From positions 1 to 64,000 of the forward strand of contig JABYQU010000058.1 in assembly GCA_022264855.1 (NCBI GenBank): a stretch of DNA of 64,000 nt, given 5' to 3'. The notes under the pieces were generated by a model. That model searched no databases. It saw only the letters and a list, made by a program, of their open reading frames with translations, and had not been told where the DNA came from. Position numbers and translations under genes: made by a program. This document shows positions 61,386 through 64,000 of the stretch, piece by piece. This DNA comes from Lenzites betulinus. Lineage: Eukaryota; Basidiomycota; Agaricomycetes; Polyporales; Polyporaceae. Numbering within the stretch: position 1 is the first letter of the stretch; each line of letters opens with the position of its first letter.

Positions 61386-62854
61386 GGCGTACCCACTGTC
61401 ATGATTAGCTGTTCTCAAATGGACTACGGGCTTTCACGGTCGATTTTACATCCTGGGTACCTTTCTCGCGCTGTCCCGTGCCGCATTGGCTATTGGAAAC
61501 ATCCTTGCCAAGACGGTGCGCTCTACATGCGCTGCTGTTCAACACACGTACAGTGCCCACGCTGTCGACCCGCTATCTCGACATCTATTGGAAGACTGCA
61601 GCCGCTGCTGCCAGCTCCTTGGGCAGTGTCCCGGTGCCCCTGGCTCGTGATACGCAGCTTACCAGTGGTCTAGCTCTCCACGTCAGTTGCTATCCTGGGA
61701 TCCTTGCATCATCCGCGCGCCGCGCCGCACCTCGCCTGCCTTCCTTCCCAGGATGCCGCGAACGTGATTCATCCACACATCGCCGCCCTCGCCGTTCGGC
61801 ACGGTGGTGCGTGCGCGAGATCCCCCGGTAAAGTTCATCATGTCTTGATCAACTCTAACGCGAACAACTTGGGCAATGTCAGTGAGGACTTAGGAGCGCG
61901 GCGACCGTCTGGCGAGATGACCACTTCCCGGTTCCCGGCGGGTGGCATGTTGACAGACGAACGTGCTTGGGGTCAATGGGGTGCTGTGGACACCACGACG
62001 TCCCGACCCTGCAGCTGTGCAGGCTCGGCGACGCTCTCCTTTTGTCCCATTAGTATGGCTCCTCTGGGGGACTCGGCATTGTGACGTATGTCTGTCGTGG
62101 CCCGCAGGGTCTCAAGGTCCCATGTCCTCGCAGCATTCCCAGCGGTATAGTCTACGTCCCGGCTCACTCACGTTACACCGTTGCAGGGTGTGCGGATCGT
62201 GGCGTGCCGTACAATATTGTTGTTGTCGGCTTGCTGCGTTTGGGACATATGTACCACGCACATGTGTCCCGGCCGCGGCCCCGCATAGAATGTAATTGCG
62301 CCCGCCGAGCAGTTGTTTGTAAGTTGTGTAGCGAGCCCGGGCGAACGCTTGTGTGGTTGTATCGCACGCATATGAGACGTCGGAAGACATCATGAACATC
62401 AATATTTGCATCATTCGCGATGGGGTAAACGACAGTTGCAAGGGTATCTATGGTTCCGTCTGTTTGTTCTTCATAACCTTACCTTTCGCCTCCATGACTG
62501 GTTGATCTCTCCTCGGGTCTCAGGATACCTCCACACCAGATACGCACCCCCAGGGCTCAAATATTCCCATATCACAGCTTAGACCGTCCAACGCCAAATC
62601 CACCCGCGACATCCGCCCTCTTCTCCTCATCCGCGTCCGCCCCGTCTCCACTCCCCTTCCCCCTCCTCGCTCCCTCGCGCCCCCTAACATCCTCCCCTGC
62701 ACCGCCATCCGCACCCTGTCTCCCGGCAACATGCGCGACGAGCTGTGGGTTCTCGCCCTGCGGCCCGCGCAGCGTCTCTGCCGGCGCGTCCTCGGGGCGG
62801 CGCTGCGACGGCTCGGAGGGCTCGGAGAAGGCTGCGGGCGGGGGGTCGTCGGCG
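61386..62854. other. Intergenic region, no gene supported
   Basis: About 1.5 kb downstream of NOP15. Frames of 90-145 codons overlap on both strands without recognisable families. Confidence 0.5.
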
Positions 62855-62900
62855 TTGGATTTGGATTTGATTTGGATTTGGATTTGGATTTGGACTTGGA
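62855..62900 (+). repeat. (TTGGAT)n hexanucleotide microsatellite
   Basis: An imperfect run of TTGGAT units, with one unit shortened by two bases. It is translatable on both strands (Asp-Leu repeats on plus; Lys-Ser or Asn-Pro or Gln-Ile on minus), which produces long open frames in several registers. None of these can be confirmed as a gene. Confidence 0.85.
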
Positions 62901-64000
62901 CGGTGCGTTCGAGTTCGAGTTCCGGTTCGCGGTGGTGGTGGGGGCCATGGTAAGTACTTGCGGATGTGCCTGTCTGAGTCGATGTTCAATTGCGAATTTG
63001 ACTGGGACTGGTACTGCGACATGCCGCGCGAGGAACCGGACAACATACCTTGAAATTTGTGGTGTCGTTATGACCTGAGTTTCTTCGGAGGTCCGCTGGT
63101 GGCTGATTCCGAGACGCTTGATGCTTCAATTCAAAGACGGTATACAGCGCAATTCCAGGTCGCCGGGGGAGTAACAAGTTCCAGGCCCAGCTGGTTGCAG
63201 ACGCGGAGTCCGATTTCGAACGTCGTCAACAACTCCGGCCCCGAATCCAATCCCGCCGGCTCGCCACACCCCGCCGACGCGCGCATGACGGCAGCGCGCG
63301 ATCCAAACTCGATCCCGCCCATATGTGTCACCTCCGAGGCTCCGAGCAACCGAACAACGTTACCGAACTCCACCGTTCGCGAGTCGATCCACAGCACCTG
63401 CCTTTCTGAGCAGCGCCGGATTATATTGTTAGCGCCGGCGGCGGTGTGGTATCTTCGGGGCTCCGGAGCTCCGGAGTTCACGTCGGAGGGCGCGAGTCCG
63501 CCTGTGGCGGATTGCAGGCACTATGTACAAGCTAGCTAGTACTACGTGAAAGACGAAGAACGTGCGACCAGGATCGCGACGACACCGAGGGAACGATGTT
63601 CCATCTGCAGTAGCTCATGATATCACACAAACAAAACTCATAACTGCGGCCCTCAGTCCAGCGTCCGTGAACGACGATTGCGACACAAGATCCGAAAAGA
63701 ACGCGATAATATATAGGTCATTACGTCTACAAGTACTACTTCTACACCCACCTCTTCCCGCACGCCATTCCCATCCCACGCGTGTCAGACCAAAAGTAAA
63801 AAGAGAGTTTTTCGCCAATAATATCGTGATGAGTAATACTGGGGTGCACTGGGAGGTACGGTACAGCGCGGAGCGTGTGGGCATACGGAGCGCGAGCTGG
63901 GATCGGGTGCGAAGAACAGCTGGACGGGCACGGGGCGTCTGTGGTATGGCGTGCGAGGGGGACAAGAGGTAGGGAGGGCGGAAGGAGGGAGGGGGCACGG
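62901..64000. other. Window end, no gene supported
   Basis: A minus-strand frame at 63131-63481 (containing VLWIDSRTVEFGNVVRLLGASEVTHMGGIEFGS) has some coding flavour and could be an exon of an unknown gene. No splice partners or family were found. Otherwise only chance frames. Confidence 0.4.

Overview
The window reads as nuclear DNA of a basidiomycete, most likely a wood-decaying Polyporales-type agaricomycete. The reasons are dense, short GT-AG introns (about 48-75 nt), small intergenic gaps, GC-rich codon use, two secreted GH10 xylanases with N-terminal CBM1 domains, a GMC oxidoreductase, a sesquiterpene synthase of the mushroom type, and several membrane proteins I do not recognise. No bacterial operons, CRISPR arrays, rRNA or convincing tRNA genes were seen. 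I worked out exon boundaries by hand from splice sites, reading frame and family motifs.

Layout: (1) 1-9 kb: the 3' part of a P-type Ca2+-ATPase; two GH10-CBM1 xylanase genes arranged tail to tail; COQ9 (ubiquinone synthesis). (2) 9-12.5 kb: PWP1 (ribosome biogenesis WD40), divergent from COQ9 and convergent with HCR1/eIF3j. (3) 14-22 kb: an unrecognised 12-exon gene broken by a 19-bp tandem duplication, a GMC oxidoreductase interrupted by one in-frame TAG, and a membrane protein of unknown function. (4) 22-25.5 kb: a gag-like remnant, a possible miniature inverted-repeat element and an alpha/beta hydrolase. (5) 26-36 kb: an NCLX/CCX-type cation/Ca2+ exchanger, a small membrane protein, a 1.26-kb structure bounded by 236-bp near-identical inverted repeats, an unknown two-TM protein and a thioesterase-like (THEM6/4HBT-type) membrane protein. 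(6) 36-46 kb: MGM1 (mitochondrial dynamin), a DapA-family aldolase, an SCP2 protein with a peroxisomal C-terminus, a PHO84-like phosphate transporter and a membrane protein. (7) 46-53.6 kb: a second, decayed gag-like copy, a sesquiterpene synthase and nearly 5 kb without a gene I can support. (8) 53.6-61.4 kb: MAF1, an unknown basic protein, APC6/CDC16 and NOP15; then 2.6 kb with only a hexanucleotide repeat.

The most striking feature is the number of microexons. Reading frame and family motifs require a 2-nt exon at the same place in both xylanases (just before the acid/base Glu), a 4-nt exon in the GMC gene, an 11-nt exon carrying the catalytic Ser of the hydrolase, and a 9-nt exon carrying the first Asn of the NSE metal-binding motif in the terpene synthase. 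Total coding lengths come out as multiples of three only when these exons are included (for the 9-nt exon the frame is neutral, but the motif requires it). Standard gene callers would probably truncate or frameshift most of these enzymes. The genes do not form one pathway: they are housekeeping genes mixed with secreted or secondary-metabolism enzymes.
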